Origin: Planctomycetota bacterium
GTDB taxonomy: Bacteria; Planctomycetota; PLA2
DNA length: 64,000 nt
Direction of reading: 5' to 3'
NCBI GenBank assembly: GCA_021776735.1
Contig: JAJFFH010000028.1
Coordinates: 62,001 to 126,000, forward strand
Shown here: one piece after another, positions 8,556 to 18,087 of the stretch
Layout of the letters: every line of letters starts with the position of its first letter
How positions within the stretch are numbered: the stretch's first letter is position 1
Made by a program: the position numbers and the translations under genes
The notes under the pieces: model-generated
What the model was told of the DNA's origin: nothing
The model's input: only the letters and a program-made list of their open reading frames with translations
The model's database searches: none

Positions 8556-9731
8556 TCACCGCCGGTACGGCACCAGAATGCCGGAGCTCGCGCGCAACGT
8601 CTTTTTCTGCGCGTCCGTGAGCGGCACCGTCGCCAGGATCGCGCGCTGGAGTTCGATCTGGTTCGCGCCGGCCTGTCGGATGCGGTCGGTGCGGTGAAAC
8701 GCCTTTTGCTTGACGGCGAGGAACTCGTCGTCGAAACGCTGGGCCCAAACGCGCACCGCGTTCTCGAGTGCCGGTCGGGCGTCGTCGCCGAGGCCCAGCG
8801 CCTTAGCGAATCGGGCGGTCGTGTTTTTTTGTAGATCGGCGCGGGTCTTGAACGGGACCGGGCGCGCGAGCGGACCGAGCATGACGCCGTCGGAGACGAT
8901 GTCGATCATCGCGTAGCCGCGGAGCTCCTTCGGCCGCAGCTTGTTCACCTGACCCGTGCCTAGAACCTTTTCCAGATCATCGACAAGCCGCGCCTTGAGC
9001 GCCGCTTCCTCCATCACGCGTTCGAGTGCCGGGACGTCGTCCGCGTATCCCTCCTGGCGCGCCTTTTCCTCGACCGTGAAACGCCGGCCCAACTCCTCCA
9101 GGGCCGCGTCTTGGTTCTCGCTCAACGGCACGTCGGACTGGCGCAGCGCGGACGCGACGAGGTTGACTGTCATGGCTGGATGGCTGAACGAACCGTTGAC
9201 GCCCGTGCCCTTGACGCCGGCCTGCATCGCCGTGAGCGCCTGCGTCACGAGCGGGCCGTTCCAGCGCTGGATCTCGCCGGCCTCCGGCGGGTACGGCTTG
9301 CCCGCCAAGAGCGCCTCGGCCAGTTTCACGAGGAGCGGCGGCAGGTGGTCCACGGACTGGCCGACGCTGTTCCAGTCGATCGCGGCCAGAGCCTCCTCCA
9401 TGCCTTCATAGACAAACGTCGGCTTCCTGGGATCGACCGCCGGCGCCTCGGGGACATCGCCGTCCGTCGGCTTTTCTTGCGGGGGCTCTTCGTTGTGCTT
9501 TTCGATCGCCGCCAATGCCGCGTCCAGTTTCGTCTGGAGCTTGCCGAGTTTTTCCTTCTCCCGCCCGAGTTCCTTGCGCAATTGTTCGACGTGCGCGCGC
9601 GGAACCGTGTCATTCCGGGACGCCGCGGCGCGCGCCGGTTCGGCTCTCGCCGACCGGCCCACTCCCCAGCCGAGAAAAAAGCCGGCGATGCCGACGAGGA
9701 GTGCCAGGGCGAGGGAAAGAGGGGAGCGCAT
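8556..9731 (-). CDS. Membrane-anchored paralogue of the sigma-factor extension
   Basis: 391 aa from the ATG at 9731. A signal anchor (about 5-25) is followed by a coiled coil (about 45-75), a Pro/Glu-rich linker and a helical domain that matches the C-terminal extension of the ECF sigma factor. Shared landmarks, in order, are KPTF/RPTF, ALxAIDW, PPLL/RPLL, QRWNGxLV, a conserved HP with NL, and a PLSxxQ segment. One motif copy (9455-9467) falls in the unconserved linker. Protein and sigma factor may sense the same signal or interact through the common domain. No named family is recognised. Confidence 0.75.
   Translation of the reverse strand: MRSPLSLALALLVGIAGFFLGWGVGRSARAEPARAAASRNDTVPRAHVEQLRKELGREKEKLGKLQTKLDAALAAIEKHNEEPPQEKPTDGDVPEAPAVDPRKPTFVYEGMEEALAAIDWNSVGQSVDHLPPLLVKLAEALLAGKPYPPEAGEIQRWNGPLVTQALTAMQAGVKGTGVNGSFSHPAMTVNLVASALRQSDVPLSENQDAALEELGRRFTVEEKARQEGYADDVPALERVMEEAALKARLVDDLEKVLGTGQVNKLRPKELRGYAMIDIVSDGVMLGPLARPVPFKTRADLQKNTTARFAKALGLGDDARPALENAVRVWAQRFDDEFLAVKQKAFHRTDRIRQAGANQIELQRAILATVPLTDAQKKTLRASSGILVPYRR
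9455..9467 (-). repeat. Dispersed motif, copy 3
   Basis: Exact 13-mer on the minus strand in the disordered linker of the 391-aa protein, read there as Thr-Asp-Gly-Asp-Val. Confidence 0.8.
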
Positions 9732-9797
9732 GATGTTTCGTACCCGGTGAATCGGGTTTCCCTTCAAGCAATCTCCGTGGTTTCCGATAAACCCTGC

Positions 9798-9950
9798 ATG
9801 CCGCAAACGGAGGGTACCAAGACCGAGGCTCCGCCCGCGCGCCGGGAGATCGATCTCGTGCGCTTTGACGCCGAGCAGCTCGATTCCGGGCTGTACCGGC
9901 ACCGCCAGACGAAGTTCGTCTTCGAGCTTTCGCGTCCCCCGTCGGGTTAG
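9798..9950 (+). CDS. Possible 50-residue protein
   Basis: ATG at 9798, TAG at 9948-9950. Third codon positions are mostly G or C, as in neighbouring genes, and the product contains an amphipathic stretch REIDLVRFDAEQLDSGLY. No ribosome site is seen and no family is recognised. It may be a small gene or a remnant. Confidence 0.35.
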   Translation: MPQTEGTKTEAPPARREIDLVRFDAEQLDSGLYRHRQTKFVFELSRPPSG

Positions 9951-9972
9951 GGGATCAGGGCGGAGGCAGCGT

Positions 9973-9985
9973 ACGGACGGCGATG
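9973..9985 (+). repeat. Dispersed motif, copy 4 (intergenic)
   Basis: Exact 13-mer between genes. The following TCCGT makes a short inverted repeat ACGGAC-ggcgat-GTCCGT. Confidence 0.8.
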
Positions 9986-10008
9986 TCCGTGCGGCCCGCA
10001 TGCCGTGG

Positions 10009-10503
10009 CTACTGCGGCGGCCTGAGCTTTTGGGGTGGCTCGGGTAGATCCGGCGCGTCGGGGGACGCGATGCGGCCCTCTTCCTTGGCCTTTTCGAACC
10101 GGTAGTGCTCGTGGCGTTCCAGGTCGAAGGCAGGCAGTCGACCGATGTTGTCGAACCCGCGGTGGTGCGCCTTGCAGCGGTGGCAGATGCCGACGTCGGG
10201 CAGGGTGACGTAAAGCACAAGGTCGATGAGGGCGGCGACGCCGAGGGGCCAGTAGGGCCACACGAAACACAGACCGGCGCCGACGGCGATCAGGAGCAGG
10301 CCCATCTTCTGGTTGAAGTCCCGATGGCGGTAGATGTGTTCGCAGCCGCAGGCGAGGCATTTTTCGAGGTCGTTGCCCGCCTCGGGTACCGGAGTCTCGG
10401 CATCGCAGTGACGGCACGTGAGCGTTTCGCCCGGTGCGCCCTCGATGGCGCGGCCGCACTTCGAGCAGCCGAACTCCACGGAAGTCTTGATGGATTCACT
10501 CAT
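10009..10503 (-). CDS. Zinc-ribbon membrane protein
   Basis: 164 aa, ATG at 10503 overlapping the upstream stop by an ATGA junction. Two CxxC pairs (C13/C16 and C30/C33) form an N-terminal zinc ribbon; a second Cys cluster (C49, C52, C54) precedes two membrane segments (about 68-105), and another CxxC (about 117-120) follows them. The C-terminal tail is charged. It is translationally coupled to the multi-pass protein encoded upstream. Function unknown. Confidence 0.7.
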   Translation of the reverse strand: MSESIKTSVEFGCSKCGRAIEGAPGETLTCRHCDAETPVPEAGNDLEKCLACGCEHIYRHRDFNQKMGLLLIAVGAGLCFVWPYWPLGVAALIDLVLYVTLPDVGICHRCKAHHRGFDNIGRLPAFDLERHEHYRFEKAKEEGRIASPDAPDLPEPPQKLRPPQ

Positions 10504-11189
10504 GCCGCGATGCCGCGCTCCAGACGCAGGTAGACCGCGATCAGCTCGCCGAACACGAAGACCAGGACGGTCATCGCGTACAGGATGCCGGTCGCGGATT
10601 GGTTGGATTCGATCTTCACGCACTGCAACACCATCCAGCCCAGCACGAGGGGCAGGAACAGGCCGAGCGCGAACCGCATGGACAAAAACACCATGTCCAT
10701 CATCGCCATGGGTTCGAAGAACACGGGTACCACCGTGATCGCGCGCGCCAGCAGGATCACAAAGAGGATCCACGCCATGCGCTTGAGCGGCTCGAACGAT
10801 AGTCCGCGCGCGATCAGATAGCTGTGGCCCAGGAGCATCGCGCCCAACGTGCCACCGAGCGCGATGGCGCTCGCTCCCGCGGAAAAACCGGGGGGCCATT
10901 CGTTGGCCGCCGCGAGCCAGACCGCGCACGGTGTCGCGAGCCAAACCGCCGAGCCCGGGATCTTTACATCGAAGGCCAAGAGGCGCTCGACGAGCAACGC
11001 GACGACCGCGGTCGCGATACACGGAACCGTCGGTGCGTCGGTTGCGAGCGCGACGACTGACAGCGCGGCGATCGTGAACAGGCTCACGCGGCGCCACGTT
11101 CCCGTGACGACCTGCGGGCCAACGAGACCGAGCAGCAGGCCGTAGCCACCGACCAGGCGCGTGAGAAAAACCGACAGAATCGTGGTCAT
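10500..11189 (-). CDS. Multi-pass membrane protein of unknown function
   Basis: 229 aa with about seven hydrophobic segments covering nearly the whole length and no recognisable catalytic motif. The ATG at 11189 lies ten bases from the end of nth. It forms a two-gene unit with the zinc-ribbon protein. No family assigned. Confidence 0.65.
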   Translation of the reverse strand: MTTILSVFLTRLVGGYGLLLGLVGPQVVTGTWRRVSLFTIAALSVVALATDAPTVPCIATAVVALLVERLLAFDVKIPGSAVWLATPCAVWLAAANEWPPGFSAGASAIALGGTLGAMLLGHSYLIARGLSFEPLKRMAWILFVILLARAITVVPVFFEPMAMMDMVFLSMRFALGLFLPLVLGWMVLQCVKIESNQSATGILYAMTVLVFVFGELIAVYLRLERGIAA

Positions 11190-11199
11190 GGTGCGCGCG

Positions 11200-11895
11200 T
11201 TACCCCGTGCGTGCCGGGCATTGGTCCTCGAACACGCATCCCGCGCACAGCGGCTTGCGTGCGTTGCAGACCTTGCGTCCGTGCCAGATCAGCAGGTGCG
11301 ACACGTCGATCCAGTCTTTTTGGGGCAAGAGCGCGACCAGTTCGCGCTCGATTTTCTTGGGGTCGGTGGCGCCGACGAGGCCGAGTCGGCCGGTGATGCG
11401 TCCGACGTGGGTATCGACCACCACGCCCACGGCGATGCCGAACCAGACTCCGAGGACCACGTTCGCGGTCTTGCGCGCGACCCCCGGCAGGGTCAGGAGC
11501 TCGTCCATCGTGTTCGGAACCTGGCCCCCGAACTCCTCGACGACCCGCTGGGCCATGCCCTGGATGTTTTTGGCCTTGTTGCGATAAAACCCGGTCGAGT
11601 GGACGAGCCGCTCGACGGTGCTGCGCCGGCCGCGGGCGAGTTTTTGCGGCGTCGGGTAGCGCCGAAACAGGGCGGGCGTCACTTTGTTCACCATCTCGTC
11701 GGTGCACTGGGCAGAGAGAATCGTCGCGACGGTGAGTTCGTAGGCGCTCTTGTGCAACAGCGCGCACTCCGCGTCGGGGTACGCCTTGCGCAGGCGCCGC
11801 ACGACCGTGCGCGCCCAGTTTCTTTTTGCCGGTTCCGCTTCCGGTTTCTGGGATGTCGGCTGTTGGGACGTTCGCTTTTGGTGAGCCGGGGTCAT
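11200..11895 (-). CDS. nth: Endonuclease III (DNA glycosylase/AP lyase)
   Basis: 231 aa. It removes oxidised pyrimidines in base-excision repair. The helix-hairpin-helix motif LPGVARKTANVVL carries the catalytic Lys, the catalytic Asp is in VDTHVGRI, and a C-terminal iron-sulfur loop has the C-x6-C-x2-C-x5-C spacing. A roughly 25-residue polar N-terminal extension precedes the usual start. The ATG at 11895 overlaps the stop of the PolX/PHP gene (ATGA), so the two repair genes are cotranslated. Confidence 0.95.
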   Translation of the reverse strand: MTPAHQKRTSQQPTSQKPEAEPAKRNWARTVVRRLRKAYPDAECALLHKSAYELTVATILSAQCTDEMVNKVTPALFRRYPTPQKLARGRRSTVERLVHSTGFYRNKAKNIQGMAQRVVEEFGGQVPNTMDELLTLPGVARKTANVVLGVWFGIAVGVVVDTHVGRITGRLGLVGATDPKKIERELVALLPQKDWIDVSHLLIWHGRKVCNARKPLCAGCVFEDQCPARTG

Positions 11896-13499
11896 CGCAA
11901 GAACTCCTCCCATGATCCGGTGTTGGGCACGTCCTCGGCACGCAGACCGCCGTGGCGCGCGGCCAAGACACCCCAGTGAACGTCGTCCATGCCTTCGCAC
12001 GAGTGTGCGTCCGGATTGATCGGCACCCCGATCCCGAGTTCGACGGCACGCGCGTGCCAAGCGGGATCGAGGTCGAGGCGCCAGGGACTCGCGTTCAGCT
12101 CGACCAACGTGTTCGACGCAGCGCACGCGCCCAACACGCGCTCCACATCCACGGCGGACGGCTCGCGCCGCAGGCGCAGTTGTCCCGTGAGGTGGCCCAG
12201 GACATCGACGTGCGGATCGTTCACCGCGCGCACTATGCGCGCCGTCATCGTCTCCTCGTCCTGGTCGTGCACCGAGTGGATCGACGCGATCACGAGGTCG
12301 AGTTCGGCGAGGACCTCGTCGGGATAGTCGATCGCGCCGTCGTGCAGGATATCGACCTCGGTGCCGCACAAGACACGCACGGGCCCGCCGCGCTCGTTGA
12401 ACGCGCGGATGGCCGCACCCTGCTCGAGCAACCGCTCGACGGACAAGCCGTTGGCGTAGACCGCAAGCGGGCTGTGGTCGGTCACGACAAGGTACGAAAA
12501 CCCGCGCTCGCCCGCGGCGGCCGCCATCTCCTCGATCGAGGCCGTGCCGTCCGACCACGTCGTGTGCGCGTGAACGAGTCCTTTCAGGTCCGCGCGCTCG
12601 ATCAGACGCGGAACCGCCTCGGATCCGTCGCAAGCGTGGCGGCGCTCCGGCGGCACGAAAGAGAGTCCGCGCGACCGGTAGATCTCAAGTTCATCGCCGT
12701 CCGTTCCTGTCTTTGCGAGGACAGCTGCGACGTGATCGGCCGGCCCGGTCTCCTCGAACAGGGCCCGGGCGAACTTGTCGGATCTTTCCAGGCGGACGCG
12801 TACGGACGGCGATGTTTCGGTCGCGGGCTCCTCGATCAGCGCGGGTTCGCCGGCGGCCACGATGGAAATGCCGGATACCGTCGGCTCGCCGCGGCGCAGA
12901 TCGCCGGCAATCACCGCGTCCTTCAGGCCGAGCCGCTCGATGACGGCCTGTGCGGCGGCCCATGCGTCGTGCAGGCGGGCGCGGCCGTGCAGGGTGCGCA
13001 GGAACGCGATGCCTTCCCGCACCTTGCCCGCGGTCTTTTGCCCAAACCCCTTGAGTGCGGCCAGCCGTCCGTCGCCCGCAGCTTCTTCGAGCCCGTCAAG
13101 GGTGTGGACCCCAAGCTCCTTGAGGACCGTGTGGACCCGGCGCGGGCCGAGGCCGGGGACGCGGAGGACGTCGCGGGTTCCTGCGGGCAGCCGGGCCACG
13201 AGTTGTGCGTGAACCTCGCAGTCGCCCGTGACAACGATTTCCTGGATCGCTTTTTGGACTTTTTCGCCGAGGCCCTTGATCTTGGTCAGTTGGCCATGGG
13301 CGGCGAGGTCGGCGGCGGACGGGCCGAGGGTCTCCAGGATTCGCGAAATGCGTCCGTAGGCGATTGCACGGCCCCTCGGCTCGCCGAGAACCTGCATCAG
13401 GATCTCGATCTCCTTGAACACCCCGGCGAGCGCCTTGTTCGTCAGACCGGCCACGGCGGCATGGTACCGACCGGCGGCGGGGGCGCCACGGTTTGACAC
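11892..13499 (-). CDS. PolX/PHP protein with inactivated polymerase domain
   Basis: 535 aa. The layout is that of bacterial DNA polymerase X: helix-hairpin-helix N-terminus, polymerase palm, then a PHP phosphoesterase. The PHP metal motifs are intact (VHAHTTWSDG, VTDHSP, GTEVDIL, ASIHS, LGHLTG, PDAHS). In the palm, the expected GDID catalytic pair is replaced by SGIS, and the third Asp (usual VDLR) by VRVR, so DNA synthesis is probably lost while the 3'-exonuclease/phosphoesterase side remains. Two copies of the dispersed motif fall inside this eroded region. The GTG at 13499 has no ribosome site; a GTG at 13454 fits the family start better. The gene overlaps nth. Confidence 0.85.
   Translation of the reverse strand: MSNRGAPAAGRYHAAVAGLTNKALAGVFKEIEILMQVLGEPRGRAIAYGRISRILETLGPSAADLAAHGQLTKIKGLGEKVQKAIQEIVVTGDCEVHAQLVARLPAGTRDVLRVPGLGPRRVHTVLKELGVHTLDGLEEAAGDGRLAALKGFGQKTAGKVREGIAFLRTLHGRARLHDAWAAAQAVIERLGLKDAVIAGDLRRGEPTVSGISIVAAGEPALIEEPATETSPSVRVRLERSDKFARALFEETGPADHVAAVLAKTGTDGDELEIYRSRGLSFVPPERRHACDGSEAVPRLIERADLKGLVHAHTTWSDGTASIEEMAAAAGERGFSYLVVTDHSPLAVYANGLSVERLLEQGAAIRAFNERGGPVRVLCGTEVDILHDGAIDYPDEVLAELDLVIASIHSVHDQDEETMTARIVRAVNDPHVDVLGHLTGQLRLRREPSAVDVERVLGACAASNTLVELNASPWRLDLDPAWHARAVELGIGVPINPDAHSCEGMDDVHWGVLAARHGGLRAEDVPNTGSWEEFLR
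12692..12704 (-). repeat. Dispersed motif, copy 5
   Basis: Exact 13-mer in the palm region of the PolX-like gene, read there as Thr-Asp-Gly-Asp. Confidence 0.8.
12802..12814 (+). repeat. Dispersed motif, copy 6
   Basis: Exact 13-mer in the PolX-like gene, next to the position of the third catalytic aspartate, and 110 bp from copy 5 in the opposite orientation. Confidence 0.8.
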
Positions 13500-13534
13500 G
13501 GCGCGGAATTGGGGTTGAATAGCGCCCTTACGAC

Positions 13535-13610
13535 GCCCTCCTAGCTCAATCGGTAGAGCAGCGGATTCTTAATCCGGAGGTTCTTGGTTCAAGTCCAAGG
13601 GGGGGCACCA
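13535..13610 (+). tRNA. tRNA-Lys (anticodon CTT)
   Basis: Acceptor stem GCCCTCC pairs with GGGGGGC. The D arm has GCTC/GAGC, the anticodon loop TTCTTAA gives CTT, and the T arm contains GGTTCAAGTCC. CCA is encoded at 13608-13610. The outermost anticodon-stem pair is a mismatch. Confidence 0.95.
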
Positions 13611-13749
13611 AACCTCCGCGTCCGGGAAGTCCCGGGTGCGGTCAACCAGACGAGCCCAGGGCGACTCGCATGTCGGCCCGATCGATCTTCGGTCGCCTGC
13701 GTCACCCTGTCGCATGTCGGGCCAACTCGGGCCACTCGGGCCAGAGCGA

Positions 13750-13762
13750 ACGGACGGCGATG
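13750..13762 (+). repeat. Dispersed motif, copy 7 (intergenic)
   Basis: Exact 13-mer in the spacer downstream of nrdJ. Confidence 0.8.
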
Positions 13763-13839
13763 TCTTCGAGCCGGAAGTAGCCGGCGCGATTGCCTCGGTG
13801 TCTCGTGGGCGCTGACCTGCGTCGGCCAAGATGTACAAG

Positions 13840-13863
13840 CCCGCCGGCGCGGACGCCGGCGGG
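13840..13863 (-). terminator. Hairpin downstream of nrdJ
   Basis: A perfect 10-bp stem (CCCGCCGGCG with its complement) closes a 4-nt loop, 39 bp after the nrdJ stop. No T tract follows in the nrdJ direction. Confidence 0.6.
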
Positions 13864-13901
13864 TGAAGAGCGATCAAGGCTTCCCGTTTGCGAGCAGCCT
13901 G

Positions 13902-16900
13902 CTACGAGCAGCCGCTCGTGGCGCCGCAGGTCATGCATTTCAGGCATGTGCCGTTGCGGACCTGCGTGAATTGGCCGCAGTCGCCGCAGGGGTCACCTTC
14001 GTAGCCCATCAAGCGGGCGTGTCGGATGCGGTTGGCCGTCTCCGTTGCCGCGCCGCCTCGCTTGATGGAGGTCCGCCCGATCGCTGGCTGCCGCACTGCC
14101 TGGGCGGTCCGACCGCTTGACGGGCCCGGCACAGCTTCCGAGACGGCGAAGCCGGCCTCCACCGCGGATCCCTTGGAGCCGGATCCCCTGGATCCAGCGG
14201 GAGCGGTTCTTGCCGCGGCTTGCTTCCCGTAGCCCCCGTTTCCCGCTCCATCCCCACGGTTCTCTCTACGGTCATCTTCACCGTCATTTCTACCGTGGCC
14301 GTCGTTGTGTTGCGGATTTCCGTTCTTACTGGCGACCGCAATCGAGGTTGTGCGGGTCGGCATGGTGCCGTCATCGACGATCTCCTCCTCGACATACTCC
14401 GGAGTGACGCCGCCCGAGTCGTCCGGGCTCTTTCCGCCCATTGCCTCGGGGCGAAGATCTTCCGGGGTCACTTGGCCCAGGTCGTTGCGGCCAAGATAGG
14501 TGATGGCGAGCTCGCGGAAAATGTAGTCGATGATCGAGGTGGCCATCTTGATGCGCTCGTTGCCGCTCACCGGGCCGTTGGGCTCGAAGCGGCTGAAGAC
14601 GAACGCGTCGATGTACTCCTCCAGCGGTACGCCGTACTGGAGTCCGAGCGAGACCGAGATCGCGAAGCAGTTCATCAGGCTGCGGAAGGCGGCGCCCTCC
14701 TTGTGCATGTCGATGAAAATCTCGCCGAGGGTTCCGTCCCGGTACTCGCCCGTGCGGAGGTAGACCTTGTGCCCGCCGACGACGGCCTTTTGGGTGTAGC
14801 CCACGCGGCGTTGCGGCATGCGCCGCCGCTTCGCGAGATAGCGGTAGACGATCCGCTCGACGACTCGCTCCATGACCGCGGGCTCGTCGGTCTCGAAGAC
14901 GGAGAAGTCCTCGTCCTCCGCCGTGACGTTGAGCGGCTGGCTAAGCTTGGAGCCGTCGCGGTAGAGCGCGTTGGCCTTGGTGCCCAGCATCCACGAGAGC
15001 TGGTACGCCGCCTGGACATCTTCGACGGTGGCGTCGCCGGGCATGTTGATCGTCTTGCTGATGGCGCCGGAGATAAACGGCTGTGCCGAGGCCATCATCC
15101 GGATGTGTGACTCGACCGACAAGAAGCGCTGCCCGTCGCGACCGCAGCGGTTGGCGCAGTCGAAGATGGGATAGTGCTCCTCTTTCAGGTGCGGCGCGCC
15201 CTCGAGCATCATCGTCCCGAGGCAGTATTCCGACGCCTCGCGGATTTCCTCCCCGGTGAAGCCGAGCGCGACCAACAGGTTGTGACGCGCCTGTTCGAGC
15301 TGGCTGTCGGAAACACCCAGCGTGTCACGTACGAACTCATCGCCCAGAGTGCCTGTGTTGAGCACGAACGACAGGTCGAACGCGGTGCCAAGCGCGCTCT
15401 CCACCAGGGCGAGTTTCTCGTCGGTGAAGCCCTTGGCGCGCAGCGAGCCGGGGTTGACATGCGGTGCGCCGTCCAAGGATCCCGCGCCACGGCCGTAGCG
15501 CACGATTTCCTCGATTTGCTCGGGAGTGTAGCCCAGACGCCGCAGCGCCGGCGGGATCGACTCGTTGATGATCTTGAAGTAGCCGCCGCCCGCGAGCTTC
15601 TTGAACTTGACGAGCGCGAAGTCCGGCTCGATGCCGGTGGTATCGCAGTCCATGACGAGCCCGATCGTGCCGGTCGGGGCGATGACGGTCGTCTGCGCGT
15701 TTCGATAGCCGTGTTTTTTGCCGAGCGCGAGCGCTTCGTCCCAGGCGCCGCGGGCGGCCTCGAGCAGGTAGTTGGGCGTGTGCCGTTCGTCGATCGCGAC
15801 CGGAAGCACGGAGAGACCCTCGTACTCGTCCGGCTGGGTGCCGTATGCGGCGCGCCGGTGGTTGCGGATGACCCGCAGCATGTGGTCGCGGTTACGCGCA
15901 TAGCCCGGAAACGGACCGGCCTGCGCGGCGATTTCCGCGCTCGTCGCGTAGCTCGTGCCGGTGAGCAGCGCCGTGATGGAACCGCAGATCGCGCGGCCCT
16001 GCTCGGAGTCGTACGGGATGCCAGCCACCATGAGGAACGTGCCGAGGTTGGCGTAACCGAGGCCGAGGGTGCGGAACTCATACGAGAGACGCGCGATTTC
16101 GCGGCTCGGAAACTGCGCCATCGCCACCGCCGCCTCGAGCGTGATCGTCCAGAGACGGCAGGCGTGGCGGAACGAGTCGACGTCGAAGCGTGCCGTCTCG
16201 GGATCGGCGAACCGCATCAGGTTAAGCGACGCCAGGTTGCACGCCGTGTCGTCGAGGAACATGTACTCGCTGCACGGGTTGCTGGCGCGGATGCGACCGT
16301 CGGTCGGGCAGGTGTGCCATTCGTTGATCGTCGTGTCGAACTGGAGGCCGGGATCGGCGCACGACCATGCGGCGTGGGCGATCTCTTCCCAGAGTTCGCG
16401 GGCGGGAACGGTTTCCTGGACCTGGCCGTCCGTGCGCCGGGTCAAGGACCAGTCGTCGTCGCGCTCGACTGCCTTGAGAAAGGCATTCGTGAGACGAACC
16501 GAGTTGTTCGAGTTTTGGCCCGATACCGTCAGGTACGCCTCGGAGGTCCAGTCGGTGTCGTAGGTCGGGAACTCGATCGAGGTGTAGCCCTGACGCGCCA
16601 ACTGCGCCACCCGGCGGATGTAGTTCTCCGAAACCTCCGCGCCCCGGGCCGCCGTGATTGCTGCGGCCAGCGGGGAGTTGTGGCGAGCCGAAAAACGCTG
16701 CTCGTCTTCGGCCGAGAAGTCCTCGGACGGCGCGCACGCCTTCATGATGGCGTTCAGGTGTTTTTCGGCGAGCCGTGAGCCGGCGACGAGGGCCAGAACC
16801 TTTTGCTCCTCGCGGACCTTCCAGTTGATGAACTTGCGGACATCGGGGTGGTCGATGTCGCAGATGACCATCTTGGCTGCGCGGCGGGTCGTGCCGCCCG

Positions 16901-17735
16901 ACTTGATCGCCCCCGCGGCCCGGTCGCCGATCTTGAGGAAGCTCATCAGGCCGCTGCTGCGGCCCCCGCCCGAGAGCGGCTCGTTTTCGCCGCGGATCGA
17001 CGAGAAGTTCGTGCCCGTGCCCGAGCCGTACTTGAACAGGCGCGCCTCGCGGACCCACAGGTCCATGATGCCGCCGTCACCGACCAGGTCGTCCTTGACG
17101 CTGGAAATAAAGCAGGCGTGCGGCTGCGGCCGGGAGTAGGCGTCCTTGCTCTTGTAGACCCGGCCGGCCTTGGCGCCCCGCGACTCCACGAAATAATGGC
17201 CCTGGGCCGGGCCGTTGATCCCGTAGGCCCAATGGAGGCCCGTGTTGAACCACTGCGGGCTGTTGGGCGCGGCCATCTGGCGGACGAGCATCGCGCACAT
17301 CTCGTCGTAGTAGGCGCGTGCGTCCTCTTCAGAGTCGAAGAGGCCTTCCTTGAAGCCCCAGTAGGTCCAGCAGCCGGCCATCCGGTGAAAAACCTGCCGG
17401 CAGTCCTTTTCCATCCCGTACCGCTCTTCGGGCGGGAGTTGGGCCAGTGCCGTTTCGTCGGGCACGGCGCGCCAGAGCCACTCCGGCACGCCTTTCTCGC
17501 GCACGCGTTTCAACGCCGCCGGCACCCCCGCCTTGCGGTAGTACTTCTGGGCAAGCACGTCCGTCGCGACCTGGCTCCAAGCCTCGGGAACCACGATCCC
17601 ATCACAAGAAAAGATGACGCGACCATCGGGCTCGACGATCTTCGACGAGCGCTCCACAAAGCGAATCCCGTCATAGGCGCGAGTCCCATCATGGGGACGA
17701 CTACCAGCGGTGGTGAAACGGCGCTCGATTTTCAT
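13902..17735 (-). CDS. nrdJ: Adenosylcobalamin-dependent (class II) ribonucleotide reductase
   Basis: 1277 aa. It reduces ribonucleotides to deoxyribonucleotides using coenzyme B12 in place of an oxygen-dependent radical subunit. Visible marks are the [20 protein letters not shown] active-site segment, [19 protein letters not shown] in the barrel, and a C-terminal zinc-ribbon tail with CGDCGQ and CLKCMTCG. A low-complexity Asn/Gly/Arg linker (about 1130-1215) separates the core from the tail. The ATG at 17735 has GGGAG six bases upstream. Two NrdR-like boxes and a set of tandem palindromes lie upstream, so repression by NrdR is likely. No class I or III reductase gene is in the window. Confidence 0.96.
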   Translation of the reverse strand: MKIERRFTTAGSRPHDGTRAYDGIRFVERSSKIVEPDGRVIFSCDGIVVPEAWSQVATDVLAQKYYRKAGVPAALKRVREKGVPEWLWRAVPDETALAQLPPEERYGMEKDCRQVFHRMAGCWTYWGFKEGLFDSEEDARAYYDEMCAMLVRQMAAPNSPQWFNTGLHWAYGINGPAQGHYFVESRGAKAGRVYKSKDAYSRPQPHACFISSVKDDLVGDGGIMDLWVREARLFKYGSGTGTNFSSIRGENEPLSGGGRSSGLMSFLKIGDRAAGAIKSGGTTRRAAKMVICDIDHPDVRKFINWKVREEQKVLALVAGSRLAEKHLNAIMKACAPSEDFSAEDEQRFSARHNSPLAAAITAARGAEVSENYIRRVAQLARQGYTSIEFPTYDTDWTSEAYLTVSGQNSNNSVRLTNAFLKAVERDDDWSLTRRTDGQVQETVPARELWEEIAHAAWSCADPGLQFDTTINEWHTCPTDGRIRASNPCSEYMFLDDTACNLASLNLMRFADPETARFDVDSFRHACRLWTITLEAAVAMAQFPSREIARLSYEFRTLGLGYANLGTFLMVAGIPYDSEQGRAICGSITALLTGTSYATSAEIAAQAGPFPGYARNRDHMLRVIRNHRRAAYGTQPDEYEGLSVLPVAIDERHTPNYLLEAARGAWDEALALGKKHGYRNAQTTVIAPTGTIGLVMDCDTTGIEPDFALVKFKKLAGGGYFKIINESIPPALRRLGYTPEQIEEIVRYGRGAGSLDGAPHVNPGSLRAKGFTDEKLALVESALGTAFDLSFVLNTGTLGDEFVRDTLGVSDSQLEQARHNLLVALGFTGEEIREASEYCLGTMMLEGAPHLKEEHYPIFDCANRCGRDGQRFLSVESHIRMMASAQPFISGAISKTINMPGDATVEDVQAAYQLSWMLGTKANALYRDGSKLSQPLNVTAEDEDFSVFETDEPAVMERVVERIVYRYLAKRRRMPQRRVGYTQKAVVGGHKVYLRTGEYRDGTLGEIFIDMHKEGAAFRSLMNCFAISVSLGLQYGVPLEEYIDAFVFSRFEPNGPVSGNERIKMATSIIDYIFRELAITYLGRNDLGQVTPEDLRPEAMGGKSPDDSGGVTPEYVEEEIVDDGTMPTRTTSIAVASKNGNPQHNDGHGRNDGEDDRRENRGDGAGNGGYGKQAAARTAPAGSRGSGSKGSAVEAGFAVSEAVPGPSSGRTAQAVRQPAIGRTSIKRGGAATETANRIRHARLMGYEGDPCGDCGQFTQVRNGTCLKCMTCGATSGCS

Positions 17736-17800
17736 TCACGACTCCCAGCCGCCAGCGCAGTCGCGCACTGGCCCAACGTGCGTCCAGCACACGCGTGCCC

Positions 17801-17837
17801 GACACGACGTGTCCGACACGACGTGTCCGACACTGTC
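17801..17837. repeat. Three tandem short palindromes upstream of nrdJ
   Basis: Two copies of GACACGACGTGTC (inverted repeat with a 1-nt centre) and a shortened GACACTGTC follow each other with a 14-bp period. They lie 66-102 bp upstream of the nrdJ start. They could be an operator array or tandem hairpins in the leader. Confidence 0.6.
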
Positions 17838-17896
17838 TTGTACAGAACGAAGCCCCCGGCACAGCATCGCCGAGGCGCGGAACCCAAAGAACCTGA

Positions 17897-17947
17897 AACC
17901 ACAACATCTAGTGGTGTCTATCGGACGAAAGCGCAATATCTGCTACC
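17897..17947 (-). promoter_or_regulatory. NrdR-box pair upstream of nrdJ
   Basis: Box 1 (17898-17915) read towards nrdJ is ACCACTAGATGTTGTGGT; its core matches CACTATATATTGTG at 12 of 14 positions. Box 2 (17932-17945) matches at about 9 of 14. Their centres are 32 bp apart, the three-turn spacing typical of NrdR sites. Known NrdR sites overlap promoters of reductase genes; the distance to the nrdJ start here is about 160-210 bp. Confidence 0.6.
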
Positions 17948-18087
17948 CACTAGAGCGGCTGGGCATTGTGCAAAGACGGTCCGACAGGATTTGGAACGGC
18001 ACGCTGGAGGCTCCCGTGCGTATTCCCACGCGAGGCTCTCGGAGGGCTATCTGTGGGGTCCTTGGGGCCCGAACAAGGCGAGCTAGA

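Larger units (their letters stand above)
13611..13901. other. Non-coding spacer between tRNA-Lys and nrdJ
   Basis: About 290 bp. It holds one motif copy (13750) and a strong hairpin near nrdJ. No convincing open reading frame was seen. Confidence 0.6.

Noticed and set aside
17736-18087. Cobalamin riboswitch upstream of the B12-dependent reductase
   Set aside because: I found no conserved B12-box-like sequence or expected stem arrangement in the nrdJ leader.
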